This document shows positions 43,587 to 52,771 of a stretch of DNA of 64,000 bases, one piece after another. Numbering within the stretch: the stretch's first letter is position 1; each line of letters begins with the position of its first letter. This stretch comes from Thioalkalicoccus limnaeus (GTDB lineage Bacteria > Pseudomonadota > Gammaproteobacteria > Chromatiales > Chromatiaceae), in assembly GCF_041197575.1 (NCBI RefSeq), contig NZ_JBDKXB010000017.1, positions 9,066 to 73,065 on the forward strand, written 5' to 3'. A model generated the notes under the pieces. The model saw only the letters and a program-made list of their open reading frames with translations, did not search any database and was not told the DNA's origin. A program made the translations under genes and the position numbers.

Positions 43587-44332
43587 CAACCGCCCTCCTT
43601 TGGCGTCTCCACGAAGGCGATGCGTCCGCGATAGGTTTGCCGCAGATTTTCTGTCGTGAAGACCTCGCGGACGGCGCCTGCCGCAATACGGCGGACATTG
43701 AGCAAGAGGACCGAGTCGAAATACCGAGGTAGCGTCTGTAGGTCGTGATGCACAACCACCACGGTTTTCCCGTCCGATTGAAGTTCGCGCAGAATCTCGA
43801 TGATGGTGCGTTCCGTCGTCGCATCTACCCCTTGAAGGGGTTCGTCCATGAGATAGAGCCGAGCGTCCTGAACGAGGGCACGTGCGAGAAACGTCCGCTG
43901 TTGTTGACCGCCGGATAGCTCGCTGATCTGCCGCTCGGCGAGGTGTGCGATGCCGACCTTTTCGAGCGCGTGCATCGCCTCCGTCCGCTCTTTCTTGCCC
44001 GGGCGCTTGAACCACCCGATCTGCCCGTACAATCCCATCAGTACGACGTCCAGCACGTTCGTGGGGAAATCCCAGTCCACACTGGTGCGCTGTGGAACGT
44101 ACGCGGCCTGCTCACGCACGTCGCGATATGGCCGCCCAAGCACGCGAATCTGGCCGGAAGCGGGTTGGACCAGGCCGAGTACAGCCTTCAACAGCGTACT
44201 CTTGCCGGCTCCATTCGGACCTGCAATGGCCACGAGATCGCCTTGCTCCACCGTCCAGTCGATGTCCCACAAGACGGGTTTGTCGCGATAGGCCATCGAG
44301 AGATCGCGCACGGTTAGGGCAGGAGTCGACAT
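43586..44332 (-). CDS. Metal ABC transporter ATP-binding protein
   Basis: The 248-residue ATPase has Walker A GPNGAGKSTLLKAV, Q-loop VPQRTSVDWDFP, signature LSGGQQQRTFLARALVQDA, Walker B LYLMDEPLQGVD and switch histidine VVVHHDLQTL. The Q-loop pattern is typical of the Mn/Zn (ZnuC/MntA/TroB) subfamily. It powers import by the two permeases. There is a 166-bp gap to the binding-protein gene upstream. Confidence 0.96.
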   Translation of the reverse strand: MSTPALTVRDLSMAYRDKPVLWDIDWTVEQGDLVAIAGPNGAGKSTLLKAVLGLVQPASGQIRVLGRPYRDVREQAAYVPQRTSVDWDFPTNVLDVVLMGLYGQIGWFKRPGKKERTEAMHALEKVGIAHLAERQISELSGGQQQRTFLARALVQDARLYLMDEPLQGVDATTERTIIEILRELQSDGKTVVVVHHDLQTLPRYFDSVLLLNVRRIAAGAVREVFTTENLRQTYRGRIAFVETPKEGG

Positions 44333-44498
44333 GTCGGGGTAAGTATCGTGGTCGCTCAGCAGAAGTGAGTCTCGCTCATTGGGGCCGTCGCCAAAGGCTC
44401 CATGGCTGGTCGGTGCCCCACTGCGGTGTCAGCAATGCCCTATCGCCCGTGCGCCCAAGTGCCGCGACGGCCGAGGTTGCGAACGAGCCCCGAAGGCG

Positions 44499-45431
44499 TC
44501 AGTTGGGGTCGCGCAGGAGTCCCTCCACGATGGTGTCGATGTTGTGACGCATCATACCGATGTAGGTACCTTCCGGCGTCCCTCGATCCCCGAGTGCATC
44601 GCCGTAGAGCGTACCGCCGAGGGTCGCGTTAAAACCTTTGGCCTGGGCTGCGCGGCGTACGGCTTCAATACCCCTTTCTGGCACGGACGACTCAGCGAAC
44701 AGCACAGGAATCTGCCGTTCTACGATGAATTCTGCCATGCGTTGAACGTCGGCGGTGCCCGCTTCCGTGGCGGTGCTGATTCCTTGCAGACCCCGGACGT
44801 CGAAACCGTAGGCTTTTCCGAAATATTTGAAGGCATCGTGCGATGTCAAGAGCACGCGACGCGGATCGGGAACCGCGCTTGCCCGTTCATGCAGATACGA
44901 ATCGAGCTCTGCCATTTCGTCGAGCAGCGCAGCCGTACGCGCGCGGAATCCCTCGGCATTGTCCGGATCCATTGCGACCAGGACATCACGCACGTGCTCC
45001 GCGACGATTTGCCATAGCGAGACATCCAGCCAGACGTGGGGGTCTCGATGGCCGGGATAGTCCGGCGAAGAGATCAGCAGGCCATCGGGAATGACTTCGG
45101 CGAGGGCTTCCGTTCGGACGCCGCGCTGGCCCATTTGCTCGAACAGGTCGGTCATCCGTCCTTCGAGGTGGTGGCCATTATAGAAGACGATATCCGCGCG
45201 GCTCATTCGATGCGCGTCACCCTCGCTGGCTCGGTAGAGGTGCGGGTCGATGCCCGGGCCCATTAAGCTGGCAAGCGATATGTCGTCTCCACCAATGGTC
45301 CTGACCAGGTCGCCGATGATGTTCGTCGTCGCGACCACTCTGAGGCGGTCGTCATCTTCTCCACCCGTCTCGCATCCGGCGACACCAAGAAGCAGCGCCG
45401 ATAGCAGAAGTCCGTGCAATAGAAATCGCAT
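44499..45431 (-). CDS. Metal ABC transporter substrate-binding lipoprotein (TroA/ZnuA family)
   Basis: The 310-residue protein starts at ATG 45431 (GGGAG ribosome-binding site) with a lipobox (LLGVAGC), so it is anchored in the membrane by a lipid. The cluster A-I fold is recognisable by TNIIGDLVRTIGGD, GPGIDPHLYRASEGDA with a metal-ligand histidine, SHDAFKYFGKAYGF, and FAESSVPERGIEAV. There is no long His-rich loop, which argues for manganese or a manganese/zinc mixed specificity rather than strict zinc. It is the first gene of the four-gene importer operon. An upstream ATG (45482) would lie in front of the signal peptide without support. Confidence 0.94.
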   Translation of the reverse strand: MRFLLHGLLLSALLLGVAGCETGGEDDDRLRVVATTNIIGDLVRTIGGDDISLASLMGPGIDPHLYRASEGDAHRMSRADIVFYNGHHLEGRMTDLFEQMGQRGVRTEALAEVIPDGLLISSPDYPGHRDPHVWLDVSLWQIVAEHVRDVLVAMDPDNAEGFRARTAALLDEMAELDSYLHERASAVPDPRRVLLTSHDAFKYFGKAYGFDVRGLQGISTATEAGTADVQRMAEFIVERQIPVLFAESSVPERGIEAVRRAAQAKGFNATLGGTLYGDALGDRGTPEGTYIGMMRHNIDTIVEGLLRDPN

Positions 45432-45476
45432 CTGCTTTTTCTCCCGTGATCCGTTCTCGAGAGTCTCGTTGCATGA

Positions 45477-45618
45477 GGGCACCTTGAAAGATTCAAGGTG
45501 CCCGCTCGGGGCAAGGATGCCCCGCCATTTTCAGTCGCCTAAGCGACTGAAAATGAAGCGAAGCGAGAATCGCATTTTCGCTTCGCGTCTGGAAAAATTG
45601 CCCGGATGGCAATTTTTC
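45477..45618. repeat. Array of five consecutive perfect or near-perfect hairpins
   Basis: Five inverted repeats follow one another in 142 bp. 1: 45477-45503 (GGGCACCTTGAA, loop AGA, 12-bp arms). 2: 45508-45523 (GGGGC...GCCCC). 3: 45526-45555 (CATTTTCAGTCGC, loop CTAA, 13-bp arms). 4: 45558-45586 (GCGAAGCGAGAAT, loop CGC, one G-T mismatch). 5: 45592-45618 (GAAAAATTGCC, 11-bp arms, T-rich ends on both strands). The array lies between the ABC-2 exporter operon's 3' end and the metal SBP gene. Hairpin 5 could act as a bidirectional terminator. Confidence 0.75.
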
Positions 45619-46004
45619 AAGGTCCCCATGAGAGCCTGGAACTTCAGTTAGAGCAACCCGCACCTCTTGTCTGTCACACGGGCACGTCGGAAAACGCAAA
45701 GCGCCGATGCGGGGTAGGGATGCCTGTTTCGAGCACCACCCGACAGGCAATGCTCCAGGGTTTGCCTTATTCTCGACCCATGTAGCATACAGGATTTCAT
45801 CGGAGAACCGATATCGGATGTCCGCCAATTTCACCCAGTTCAGGGATCAATTCAGGGATCCGGTTCATTGGCGAAGCACCGTGTGGTTCCGCGCTTCCCG
45901 AGTACGCGTCAGGCGTTCCCGCGGGATCGCTGACGGGCTGGCTGGCGATCCTTCTGCGTTGACGCAGATCGGCGCCCATCGCCCGAGGGCCGGGACGGCT
46001 CGCC
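45619..46004. other. Non-coding stretch after exporter operon
   Basis: About 390 bp. A GTG-started minus-strand frame (45834 to 45493) reads MKLADIRYRFSDEILYATWV... and runs into the hairpin array; I do not call it. A direct repeat TTCAGGGATC..TTCAGGGATC lies near 45838-45860. Confidence 0.4.
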
Positions 46005-47132
46005 TCAATACCGCCGATGGCGAAAAAGCCAGCCGGCCGCGCCGAGCGTGAACAGCGCGATCAGAGCAAGCGGCCACAATTGCGGCCACACCTGACCGAA
46101 ACCGGCGCCTTCCAGAAAGACGCCGCGCAAGATGACCAGGTAATAGCGCAGAGGATCGATGAGTGTCAGGGCCTGCACGGCCGCCGGCATGTTGTCGATG
46201 GGTGTGGCGAATCCCGAGAGGATCACCGCCGGTACCATGAACAGAAAGGCCCCGAGCAGCGCCTGTTGCAGCGTGGCGGCGAGCGCGGAGATCATCAAAC
46301 CGATGCCCACGGCCGCCAACGCGAAGAGCAGCACACCGCTGTAGAGTGCCCGAAGATCCCCGGTCAGGGGAATCTCGAACCAGAACACCGCGATGGTCAT
46401 CACCAACGAGGCTTGGACGACGCCGATCAGGACACCGGGCAAGGCCTTGCCGATCAGGATCTCGGCCGGACGCAGCGGCGTCATCAGGAGCTGATCGAAG
46501 GTGCCCTGTTCGCGCTCGCGGGCGACCGATAAGGCCGTCACCATCATGGTCACGACCAGCGTCAGCAAGCCTACCAGGCCGGAGACGAAGAACCAGCGGC
46601 TCTCCAGGTTGGGGTTGTACCAGGCGCGGATGACGAGCCGCGTCGGCAGACCCGGCAGGCCCTGCGCACTTGCCCAGTCGCGGTTGAAGTCGGCCAGGAT
46701 GCGCACGACATCGTTTCTCACGACTTGGGCACTGTTGGAATTGCGCCCATCGACCAGGATCTGGACCGAGGCGGTGCGTCCCCCGCTCAGGTCGGCACTG
46801 AACCGCGGCGGGATCTGGATCACCAGCCGCACGGCGCGCCGGTCGATGTGCGCGCCGATCGCGTCGGGGTGATTCAGATGGCCGGCGAAGGCGAAGCTCG
46901 GGGCGCCCTCGAAGCGAGCGAGCAGTTCACGCGCCGCCGCGCCGCCATCGCGATCGAGCACGGCGTAGTCGATGCGGTGCAGATCGAAGGAGGCGGCGTA
47001 ACCGAACACCAGCAGCTGGATCAGCGGTGGCACGATGACCACGATCCGGCTGCGCTTGTCGCGAAACAGGGCCAGGAATTCCTTGACCGTGAGCGCCAAT
47101 AGGCGGGTGAACAGGGGGCTGATCGGGGTCAT
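46005..47132 (-). CDS. ybhR: ABC-2 type transporter permease (YbhR-like)
   Basis: The 375-residue protein has an N-terminal membrane helix, a long periplasmic domain of about 150 residues (FGYAASFDLHRIDYAVLDRD, VRLVIQIPPRFSADL, VQILVDGRNSNSAQ) and five C-terminal helices (GLLTLVVTMMVTALSVARER, EQGTFDQLLMTPLRPAEI). This is the YbhS/YbhR/YhiI-type permease of exporter systems that also use an HlyD-like adaptor. It closes the operon; six bases separate it from the partner permease gene. Confidence 0.92.
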   Translation of the reverse strand: MTPISPLFTRLLALTVKEFLALFRDKRSRIVVIVPPLIQLLVFGYAASFDLHRIDYAVLDRDGGAAARELLARFEGAPSFAFAGHLNHPDAIGAHIDRRAVRLVIQIPPRFSADLSGGRTASVQILVDGRNSNSAQVVRNDVVRILADFNRDWASAQGLPGLPTRLVIRAWYNPNLESRWFFVSGLVGLLTLVVTMMVTALSVAREREQGTFDQLLMTPLRPAEILIGKALPGVLIGVVQASLVMTIAVFWFEIPLTGDLRALYSGVLLFALAAVGIGLMISALAATLQQALLGAFLFMVPAVILSGFATPIDNMPAAVQALTLIDPLRYYLVILRGVFLEGAGFGQVWPQLWPLALIALFTLGAAGWLFRHRRY

Positions 47133-47138
47133 CGGCCG

Positions 47139-48281
47139 TTATTCGAGGCGCTTATGCAGCAGCCGTCGGCTGAGCCCGAGCAAGGCACCGGCCATCAGCG
47201 CCAGCGCCGCCGCGTTCGGCAGGATCAGGCTCCAGACGTCTCCGGCCAGAAAGAGCGTTTGCAGGATGGTCACGAAATAGCGAGCCGCGACCAGATAGGT
47301 CAGCGCGCGCACGGGCGTCGGCATGCTGTCGATGTCGAACAGGAAGCCCGAGAGCAGGAAGGCCGGCAGAAAGGTGACGAGGAGCGCGATCATACCGGCG
47401 AGAAACTGATTGCGCGTGACGATCGAGATCAGCAAGCCCATGCCGAGCGCGGTCAGCAAAAAGAGTGTCGAGCAGAGCGCCAGCACCCAAAACGAACCCC
47501 GCAGCGGCACATCGAAAAGCCCGAGCGCCATCAGCACCGACAACACCATCCCGCCCAAACCGAGTACGAAGTAGGGGAGCAGCTTGCCGATCAGGATCTC
47601 GTCGATGGTCACCGGCGTGACGAGCAGCGCCTCGAGCGTGCCGCGTTCCCATTCCCGCGCGAACACCAGCGCTGTGAGCAGGGCGCCGACCAGGGTCATG
47701 TTGACTACCAAGAGTCCAGGCACCAAGAAGTGGCGGCTCTCCAGCTCCGGGTTGAACCAGACACGGATCTCGGCCGCGACCGGCTCGACGAGGCCGAGGC
47801 CGAGCCCGTGCGCATCGCTTTCCTGTTGCAGCCAGTTCGACCAAACGCCTTGGATGTAGCCTTGCAGCAGGCGCGCCGAGTTGGCATCGACGCCATTGAG
47901 GATGACGCCGATCGGTGCCTCGGCCGAGCCCGTGCTGGCGCCCGCGATGCGCTGACTGAAATCACTCGGCAGCACCACCAAGCCCTTCACATGATGACGG
48001 CGCACCGCCTCGCGCCCGTCCTGGAGCGTCGCGTAGAGGCGTGGCTCGAAATAGGGTGAATTCTGGAAGGCGGCCGTGAACGATTGGGCCGCTGTGCTCG
48101 GCTGCTCGATCACGAGGCCGACCGGCACCTGTCTGGCATCGAGCGACACCCCATAGCCGAACAGCAAGAGCAGTCCGCCGGGCAGGACGAAGGCGATCGC
48201 AAGACTCGAAGGGTCGCGCAGGATCTGCAACCACTCCTTGCGCAGCAGCCCGAGCAATCGGCGTGACATCCAGTGCGGCAT
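47139..48281 (-). CDS. ybhS: ABC-2 type transporter permease (YbhS-like)
   Basis: The 380-residue protein has the same fold as its neighbour (FGYGVSLDARQVPVGLVIEQ, GVILNGVDANSARLLQGYIQ, FAREWERGTLEALLVTPVTI). Start ATG 48281 overlaps the ATPase stop (TGATG), which excludes a longer upstream frame. It pairs with the YbhR-like permease to make the transmembrane channel. Confidence 0.93.
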   Translation of the reverse strand: MPHWMSRRLLGLLRKEWLQILRDPSSLAIAFVLPGGLLLLFGYGVSLDARQVPVGLVIEQPSTAAQSFTAAFQNSPYFEPRLYATLQDGREAVRRHHVKGLVVLPSDFSQRIAGASTGSAEAPIGVILNGVDANSARLLQGYIQGVWSNWLQQESDAHGLGLGLVEPVAAEIRVWFNPELESRHFLVPGLLVVNMTLVGALLTALVFAREWERGTLEALLVTPVTIDEILIGKLLPYFVLGLGGMVLSVLMALGLFDVPLRGSFWVLALCSTLFLLTALGMGLLISIVTRNQFLAGMIALLVTFLPAFLLSGFLFDIDSMPTPVRALTYLVAARYFVTILQTLFLAGDVWSLILPNAAALALMAGALLGLSRRLLHKRLE

Positions 48282-50023
48282 CAGGCGGGTCCACCATGCG
48301 CGTGCGTCTCGATCAGCCGGATGAAGGCGTCTTCCAGCTCGGGGCAGGGTTGCTCGGGGGTCGCGGCGCGCGCCTTGATCGCGGCGGGGGTGCCCAGGGC
48401 CAGGATCTCGCCGGCTGCGAGGATCGCGACCCGATCGCAATATTCGGCCTCGGGCAAGACGTGCGTCGTGACCAGGATCGTCACGCCTTCCTCGGCCAGC
48501 GCGTTGATCCGGTCCCAGAATTCGCGGCGTGCCAGCGGATCGACCCCTGACGTGGGTTCGTCGAGAAAGAGGATGTGAGGCTCGTGCATCAGGGCAGCGG
48601 CCATGGCCAGACGCTGCTTGTAGCCGAGCGGCAAGGTGCCGCTGTCGGCTGTCGTCAGCGCCGCCAGCTCGAAGGACTCCAGCGCCCAGTCGATCCGCGC
48701 CCGGGCGTGGCGACCGCGTAACCCATAGGCGCGGGCAAAGAAGTCGAGATTCTGGCGTACCGTGAGATTGGTGTAGAGCGCGAAGCTCTGCGACATATAG
48801 CCGACCCGCCGACGCGCCTCGGCCGGCGCGCGGCGCAGGTCCACGCCGGCCACGCGCACTTGCCCAGCGGTTGGCGGCAGCAGTCCGCACAGTATCCGAA
48901 AGGTGGTGGTCTTGCCGGCGCCATTGGCGCCCAGGAGTCCGAAGACCTCGCCGGGCTCGACGCTGAATCTCGCGTCCTTCACCGCCACGAAGTCGCCGAA
49001 GACGCGGTGGAGTGACTCGACCTCGATCGCCGTGCCGGCCAGGCGTGACCTCTTGCGTGCGTCGGACCGGGGAGCGGCGCGTGCTCCGTTGCTCAGCCGT
49101 TCGACGAAGCTATCCTCGAGTCGCGGCCGAACCCGCTGCCAGTCACTCCCTTCGGGCTCGTGCTCTGGTGGGAATTCTTGCGCACTCGCCGCATCGAGGA
49201 TGACGCGAATCGACTCGCCCTGTAGCGCCGCATCGACCACGCCCGGTCGTCGGCTCAATTCGGCACGGCGCGCGCGCCGCGTCGCGGGCGTCACGGCGAT
49301 CTCGAAAACGCGACCGCGCAATGGTTCCGTGAAACATTCGGGTGGCCCTTGGTCGATCAGCCGGCCAGCGTGCAACAGGATCACATCGGCGCAGCGCTCG
49401 GCCTCGTCCAGGTAAGCGGTCGAGAGCAGCACGCTCATGCCCTCCTGTTCGACGAGTCGATGGACGATCGACCACAGCTCGCGCCGCGAGACCGGGTCGA
49501 CCCCGACCGTCGGCTCGTCGAGCAACAGCAGTCGCGGGGGTGCGACCAGGGTGCAGGCCAGGCCCAGCTTCTGTTTCATGCCGCCCGAGAGCCGTCCGGC
49601 CAGACGTCCCAGGAAGGGGCCGAGCCCGGTCATGTCCATCAGATGCGCATAGCGCTCGCGGCGTGCCGCCTCGGGCACTTGCTGGAGATCGGCGTAGAGA
49701 TCCAGATTCTCGCGTACGCTCAGATCCTCGTAGAGCCCGAAGCGCTGCGGCATATAGCCAATGCACGACTGAACGGCGAGCGGTTCGGCGGTGACATCCA
49801 GTCCCAGTACCTCGACCCGGCCGGCATCCGGTCGGAGCAAGCCCGCGACAACGCGCATCAGGGTCGTCTTTCCGGCCCCATCCGGGCCGACAAGTCCGGT
49901 CACCGCCCCCGGCGCGAGGGTGCAGGAGATGTCGGTGAGCGCTTCGATGACCTGTCCTGCCCGCCGGAAACGTTTGACGAGATGCGCGATGCGCAGCGGA
50001 GGAGAGGATTCAGCGCGCCTCAT
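48281..50023 (-). CDS. ybhF: Fused tandem ABC ATPase (YbhF-like)
   Basis: The 580-residue protein contains two complete ATPase halves: the first with GPDGAGKTTLMRVVAG and LSGGMKQKLGLACTLV, the second with GANGAGKTTTFRILCG and LPLGYKQRLAMAAALM. Length matches E. coli YbhF (578). In this system the pair of ABC sites drives export through YbhS/YbhR with a periplasmic YbhG-type adaptor. The start overlaps the adaptor gene's end by 14 bases. The substrate is not predictable; E. coli YbhGFSR is linked to antibiotic and sodium export. Confidence 0.95.
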   Translation of the reverse strand: MRRAESSPPLRIAHLVKRFRRAGQVIEALTDISCTLAPGAVTGLVGPDGAGKTTLMRVVAGLLRPDAGRVEVLGLDVTAEPLAVQSCIGYMPQRFGLYEDLSVRENLDLYADLQQVPEAARRERYAHLMDMTGLGPFLGRLAGRLSGGMKQKLGLACTLVAPPRLLLLDEPTVGVDPVSRRELWSIVHRLVEQEGMSVLLSTAYLDEAERCADVILLHAGRLIDQGPPECFTEPLRGRVFEIAVTPATRRARRAELSRRPGVVDAALQGESIRVILDAASAQEFPPEHEPEGSDWQRVRPRLEDSFVERLSNGARAAPRSDARKRSRLAGTAIEVESLHRVFGDFVAVKDARFSVEPGEVFGLLGANGAGKTTTFRILCGLLPPTAGQVRVAGVDLRRAPAEARRRVGYMSQSFALYTNLTVRQNLDFFARAYGLRGRHARARIDWALESFELAALTTADSGTLPLGYKQRLAMAAALMHEPHILFLDEPTSGVDPLARREFWDRINALAEEGVTILVTTHVLPEAEYCDRVAILAAGEILALGTPAAIKARAATPEQPCPELEDAFIRLIETHAHGGPA

Positions 50024-51071
50024 GGGTCGAGTTGGCCTCGGGGCCGCAACCGGGCGTTGCGAGCGGTGCGGCGGCCAGATCGATCTCGACCGTCACCGGC
50101 ATCCCTTGACGCAGTTCCCCGCGTGGGTTGCAGGCGAACACCCGTGCCTGATAGACGAGATCGGTGCGAAGCTCGGTGGTCTGCACCGTCTTGGGCGTGA
50201 ACTCGGCGTTGGGAGCGATATAGCCGACCCAGCCGGGGTAGGCGCGCCCCGGAAAACTATCGCTGAAGATCGCGGCTGGCTGCCCCGGCGCGACGCGCCC
50301 CAGATCCGGACCGGCGAGATAGACGCGCGCCCAAAGCGGTTCGGTCAGTGTGAGCCTGTAGACGGGGCGCAGCGCCGAGGCCATATCGCCAGGCTCCAAG
50401 AGGCGATTCTGGATGACGCCAGTCGTCGGCGCCGCGAGGCTCGTATCCTCGAGATCGATCTCGGCGGCGTGCAACTCGGCTTCCAGCGCCAGGAGACGCG
50501 CGCGTGCCGCGTCGATCTCCTCGGTACGGGTGCCGGCGAGCACCAAATCCAGACTGGCTTTCACGGCCCCGGCGCGCGCCTCGGCGGCCTCGGCCGCGCT
50601 CCGTGCATCGTCATGGTCCTGCGGCGAGACGAGCTTGCGCGCGGCCAGTTCTTTGGCGCGTTCGGCATGCTGGCGGGCGTTGAGCGCCTCGGTCCGCGCG
50701 GCCTCCAGATCGGCCCGCAGCTTGGCGATCTCCTCCGGGCGCGCGCCGGCCAGCAGCTCGCGCAGTTCGGCGCGTTGGGCCTCGACCCGCGCCTCGGCCA
50801 TTGCGCGGGCGAGCGTCGGGCGGCGCGCGTCGAGCCGGGCGAGCGTCTCGCCTTGCACGACCGAAGCGCCCTCGGACACCGACATGGATGCGATGCGCCC
50901 GCTCACCTCGAACGCCAGATCGACCTGGCGCACGTCGATGTGACCGTAGAGCACCAGCCGATCGGCGCGCGCCTGATTGGCCGAGCGCTCGAGTCCCAAC
51001 AGATAGACCAGCGCTGCCAGCGTCGCCGCCGAGAGGAACAGGCCAATGACTAGCCGAGGTTTCTTCATCAT
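50010..51071 (-). CDS. ybhG: HlyD-family periplasmic adaptor (YbhG-like)
   Basis: The 353-residue protein has an N-terminal membrane anchor (LVIGLFLSAATLAALVYLLG), a lipoyl half-motif (VDLAFEVSGRIASMSVSEGA), a long coiled-coil hairpin of about 110 residues rich in Ala/Glu/Arg (AEARVEAQRAELRELLAGAR, TEALNARQHAERAKELAARK), and the second lipoyl/beta-barrel part (LAAPTTGVIQNRLLEPGDMA). It bridges the ABC-2 exporter to an outer membrane channel. Start is ATG 51071 or 51068. Three tandem 10-bp repeats lie just before it. Confidence 0.93.
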   Translation of the reverse strand: MMKKPRLVIGLFLSAATLAALVYLLGLERSANQARADRLVLYGHIDVRQVDLAFEVSGRIASMSVSEGASVVQGETLARLDARRPTLARAMAEARVEAQRAELRELLAGARPEEIAKLRADLEAARTEALNARQHAERAKELAARKLVSPQDHDDARSAAEAAEARAGAVKASLDLVLAGTRTEEIDAARARLLALEAELHAAEIDLEDTSLAAPTTGVIQNRLLEPGDMASALRPVYRLTLTEPLWARVYLAGPDLGRVAPGQPAAIFSDSFPGRAYPGWVGYIAPNAEFTPKTVQTTELRTDLVYQARVFACNPRGELRQGMPVTVEIDLAAAPLATPGCGPEANSTHEAR

Positions 51072-51074
51072 GAC

Positions 51075-51104
51075 GCGGTCACTCGCGGTCACTCGCGGTC
51101 ACTC
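51075..51104. repeat. Three perfect tandem copies of a 10-bp unit
   Basis: GCGGTCACTC is repeated three times without a gap, directly upstream of the adaptor gene's start codons (as GAGTGACCGC on the minus strand). Loss or gain of a unit would change the leader by 10 bp. Confidence 0.9.
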
Positions 51105-51196
51105 GAGGTCTTCGAGTTCACCGATCCTCGGTGCCGGCCCCGCCCGGGTCGATCGGGCAAGCCGTCCGCACGGCGCGGACTTGCGGCGCACGGTGG

Positions 51197-51997
51197 CTAC
51201 ATCGGCGAGTCGATGATCAGCAGCGATGTCACCTCGCGCACCCCGACCAGATCCTCGGCGAGGGACTCGACGATCTGTCGCTCCACGGTGGACGACACGG
51301 TGCCGCGCAAGACGACGGCCCCGTTGTTGACGACCGGTTCGATGGTGTTGGCGTTCACGCTGGTGTTGAATATCAACAGTTTTCGGAGGCGTCGCTCGAT
51401 CCAGGCATCCGGCCGTTCGGCCTCGGCCGCGGTCGCTTGTGCATCGCGCTCGGCCGATATCAGCGCGGAATCGACGGCCAGATAATTGAACACCTCGTGC
51501 ACGCCGTCGGTGTGGTTCGCCAGCGTGGTCAGCCGGTCGGCGGTCTGAGTGCTGCCGACCCGGCCGTGCAGACGGATGGTGCCGTCGTCGACCTCGAAGC
51601 GAACATCGGCTCCGGCCAGGCTCACCTTCCAATCGAGCGGCTGTTGCAGCCGCACTGCCGTATTGAGATCCTGCACCTGTTTGGCTAGTCTGCTCGGCTC
51701 GTCGGCGAGCTCGCCACCGAGCGTCAGTGCATTGTCGATGCGGGTACGACCGGCCACCAGGCCAGCCAACGCGGAGGCCAGGTCGCGTTCGACGTCGTTG
51801 CTGACGGTCCCCTCTAGGCGCAGACCCTCGTCGGTCTCGCTGACGCGGATCGGGTACCCGCTCAGATGTTCGTTGATCGTGAGCAGGGTCTGGATCTTCG
51901 CCGCCGTCGCTGTCTCGGCGAAAGACGGCGCGGCCAGCAGCGACGCGGCGAGCCAGACCGCTGCGAAAAGGGTAGCGCGGAAGGGTAGAGCAGGCAT
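51197..51997 (-). CDS. Periplasmic protein with three BON domains
   Basis: From ATG 51997 the product has 266 residues: a signal peptide (FAAVWLAASLLAAPSFAETA), then three BON-type repeats (about 45-90, 120-170, 200-262), each with the beta-alpha-beta pattern and a VV.L.G.V/ LRLEGTVSNDVERDLA or VVLRGTVSSTVERQIVESLA core. BON domains are thought to bind phospholipid in OsmY-type envelope proteins, so the likely site of action is the periplasm. It is divergent from cbiM and its stop is about 100 bp before the adaptor gene. Confidence 0.88.
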   Translation of the reverse strand: MPALPFRATLFAAVWLAASLLAAPSFAETATAAKIQTLLTINEHLSGYPIRVSETDEGLRLEGTVSNDVERDLASALAGLVAGRTRIDNALTLGGELADEPSRLAKQVQDLNTAVRLQQPLDWKVSLAGADVRFEVDDGTIRLHGRVGSTQTADRLTTLANHTDGVHEVFNYLAVDSALISAERDAQATAAEAERPDAWIERRLRKLLIFNTSVNANTIEPVVNNGAVVLRGTVSSTVERQIVESLAEDLVGVREVTSLLIIDSPM

Positions 51998-52138
51998 CGT
52001 GTCCCGATCCTCGTGACGGCTGTTGATGTCCGGTATGGTAACCGCAATCAGAAGCTTGAGCGAAGACGGCGCAGTGACCCGATCTCCTCGGCGGCGACCG
52101 CGGGACGCGCGACACGGCAAATAGCAGAAGAGGTTCCG

Positions 52139-52771
52139 ATGCACATCGTTGACGGCGTTCTCGCGACCCCGGTGATCGTCGCGGGTACCGCGCTGACCAT
52201 CGCCGGGGTCGCGCGCGGGCTGAAGGACCTGGATTTCGAGCGGATCCCGGCCGCCGGTGTGTTGAGCGCGACCTTTTTCGTCGCCGCGCTGATCCATGTC
52301 CCGGTCGGGCCGTCGAACGTCCATCTTCTGCTCAATGGGTTGGTCGGGCTGGTCCTCGGTTGGGCCGCGTTTCCAGCCCTGTTCATCGCCCTGTTGCTGC
52401 AGGCCGTGTTCTTCGGTTTCGGTGGCGTGACCGTTCTCGGCGTCAACACGCTGGCCCTAGCGGGGCCGGCCGTGCTGGTGCATTACCTGTGTCGTCGCGG
52501 GGTGCGTTCGGCGCGCGCGCCGATCGCGTCCGTCTGGGGCGCGTTCGGCGGCGGTGTCGCGATCCTGTTCACGGTCGGGATCGTGGCCTTGGCCTTGGCC
52601 CTGAGCGGCGAGCACTACTGGCCGGCGGCGCAGTTGATCCTGCTCGCGCACCTGCCGGTGATCGTCGTCGAGGCCCTGCTGTGTGCCGCGGCGGTGACAT
52701 TGGTTCGCCTGGTCAAACCGGAGCTGTTCGGCCTGCCGACGGGCGCAATCGCGAGAAATCTCGATGGCTGA
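52139..52771 (+). CDS. cbiM: Cobalt transport protein CbiM (ECF-type substrate-binding subunit)
   Basis: The 210-residue membrane protein starts MHIVDGVLATPV: the N-terminal Met-His of CbiM/NikM helps bind the Co2+ or Ni2+ ion. It has six or seven helices (PVGPSNVHLLLNGLVGLVLG, FFGFGGVTVLGVNTLALAGP). It is the metal-capture subunit of an energy-coupling-factor transporter. ATG 52139 follows AGAAGAGG. Its last codons overlap a 35-codon frame and then cbiQ; no ATPase (cbiO) follows. Confidence 0.93.
   Translation: MHIVDGVLATPVIVAGTALTIAGVARGLKDLDFERIPAAGVLSATFFVAALIHVPVGPSNVHLLLNGLVGLVLGWAAFPALFIALLLQAVFFGFGGVTVLGVNTLALAGPAVLVHYLCRRGVRSARAPIASVWGAFGGGVAILFTVGIVALALALSGEHYWPAAQLILLAHLPVIVVEALLCAAAVTLVRLVKPELFGLPTGAIARNLDG

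Noticed and set aside
45493..45834. 113-residue minus-strand frame (MKLADIRYRF...)
   Set aside because: The start looks protein-like but the frame runs through the hairpin array, has a poor ribosome-binding site and no known family.
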